Assembly: GCA_937858455.1 (NCBI GenBank)
Contig: CALLYN010000207.1
Location: 1 to 5,281 of the forward strand
Direction of reading: 5' to 3'
Origin: an uncultured Kouleothrix sp.
GTDB taxonomy: Bacteria; Chloroflexota; Chloroflexia; Chloroflexales; Roseiflexaceae
Length of the DNA stretch: 5,281 nucleotides
Program-made: the position numbers and the translations under genes
Notes under the pieces: generated by a model
Seen by the model: only the letters and a program-made list of their open reading frames with translations
Told to the model about the DNA's origin: nothing
Databases searched by the model: none
Shown here: piece by piece, positions 4,628-5,281 of the stretch
Numbering within the stretch: the stretch's first letter is position 1
Layout of the letters: each line of letters begins with the position of its first letter

Positions 4628-5281
4628 CTACACTGAAGCTTCGGCCTTGCACCACTCATTCACCTTGGCCTGCAGGTCGTCGCCGTCGAAGGCGGCGCGG
4701 TTGTGGCGGTAGAGCAAGGCCATCCAGATCGGCAGCGGCGGCAGGATCACCATGAGGCCGAGCGCCCAAGCCACGGCCGCAATCGCCTGGGTGGCCGGCG
4801 AGTCGCCGAGCGCGTAGATCAGCGGCAGCGGCAGCAGCACGCCGATCGTAGCGCTGACCGTCAGGCCGGCGGCGGCCAGCAGCAGCGCGCCGATCAGCCA
4901 GGCTAGCAGGTTACGCCCCAGCCGGTACACGATCAGGTCGATGCTGCGCTGCAGGCTCGCGCCGAAGGGCAGCTGCTCCTGCACCCATGGCTGCAGGCCA
5001 TAGAACAGGCCGCCACCGCTGGCGCCCGAGAGCATCAGCGAGCCGTAGAAGCCGAACAGCGCGATGCCGACGATTGCAATGCCGGCCGGCACGGCCCCGG
5101 CTCGGCTGCCGGCAACCAGCGCGCCAATCAGGGCGAAGCCGGCCACGTACATCGGGCAGATGCAGATCACGCTCAGCATTGAGGTAATGATCTGCGCCAG
5201 CATAGCGAAGACGATCGTGAAGCAGCCCATGCCGGCGGCGCGGCGCGGCGCGATCGCCAGCGCCGCGCGCAGCCGCACCGG
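4628..5281 (-). CDS. Multi-pass membrane protein of unknown family, 5' end uncertain or outside the window
   Basis: At least 216 residues are visible. The frame stays open to the window edge, so the true start may lie outside; in-window options are GTG at 5278 or ATG at 5230, neither with a convincing ribosome site. Hydrophobic segments, counted from the GTG, lie at about 19-40 (rich in I/L/C, including VICICP), 42-58, 63-84, 124-156 (probably two passes) and 163-188. A polar loop (about 90-122) contains GLQPWVQEQLPFG, and the short cytoplasm-like tail LYRHNRAAFDGDDLQAKVNEWCKAE is charged. I do not recognise a family. Position immediately upstream of moxR (56 bp) suggests it belongs to the MoxR/DUF58 membrane system, where accompanying genes often encode membrane proteins. 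The stop is TAG at 4630-4628. Confidence 0.75.
   Translation of the reverse strand, partial: PVRLRAALAIAPRRAAGMGCFTIVFAMLAQIITSMLSVICICPMYVAGFALIGALVAGSRAGAVPAGIAIVGIALFGFYGSLMLSGASGGGLFYGLQPWVQEQLPFGASLQRSIDLIVYRLGRNLLAWLIGALLLAAAGLTVSATIGVLLPLPLIYALGDSPATQAIAAVAWALGLMVILPPLPIWMALLYRHNRAAFDGDDLQAKVNEWCKAEASV

Overview
The window is GC-rich bacterial chromosomal DNA, carrying six protein genes and several unusually structured spacers. High GC, AT-rich consensus -10 boxes confined to the spacers, and a MoxR/DUF58 pair suggest a free-living bacterium. My best guess is a Chloroflexota (Roseiflexus/Kouleothrix-like) genome, but this rests on general look and is low confidence.

Left part (1-1417): two overlapping minus-strand genes, a DUF6624-like protein (118-609) followed by a zinc-ribbon protein (1-121, cut by the window edge), lie divergent from a plus-strand PlsC-type 1-acylglycerol-3-phosphate acyltransferase (761-1417). 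The 151-bp spacer between them is a near-symmetric divergent promoter. It has a perfect extended -10 (TGCTATAAT) on each strand and a 6-4-6 palindrome in the middle that covers the -35 position of both promoters.

Middle part (1418-2020): a DUF983 zinc-ribbon membrane protein (1441-1818, minus) converges on plsC with 23 bp between stop codons. Upstream of it is a ~144-bp MITE-like element (1856-1999). It has imperfect 22-bp terminal inverted repeats and two internal hairpins, and its left end forms the extended -10 of the DUF983 gene.

Right part (2021-5281): three minus-strand genes that probably formed one transcription unit, read right to left: a multi-pass membrane protein of unknown family (5' end outside the window), a MoxR-type AAA+ ATPase, and a DUF58 protein. 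MoxR and DUF58 are a known pair in which the ATPase is thought to act as a chaperone on von Willebrand-fold (DUF58/VWA) proteins at the membrane. Here a second, different MITE-like element of ~182 bp (3374-3555) sits between moxR and the DUF58 gene, ending 24 bp before the DUF58 start. It carries nested inverted repeats and a consensus TATAAT pointing into DUF58, so it may have split the operon or given DUF58 its own promoter.

No tRNA, rRNA, CRISPR array or transposase gene was seen. The most interesting material lies in the spacers: two unrelated small inverted-repeat elements flanking one gene, each supplying promoter-like sequence, and the symmetric divergent promoter.
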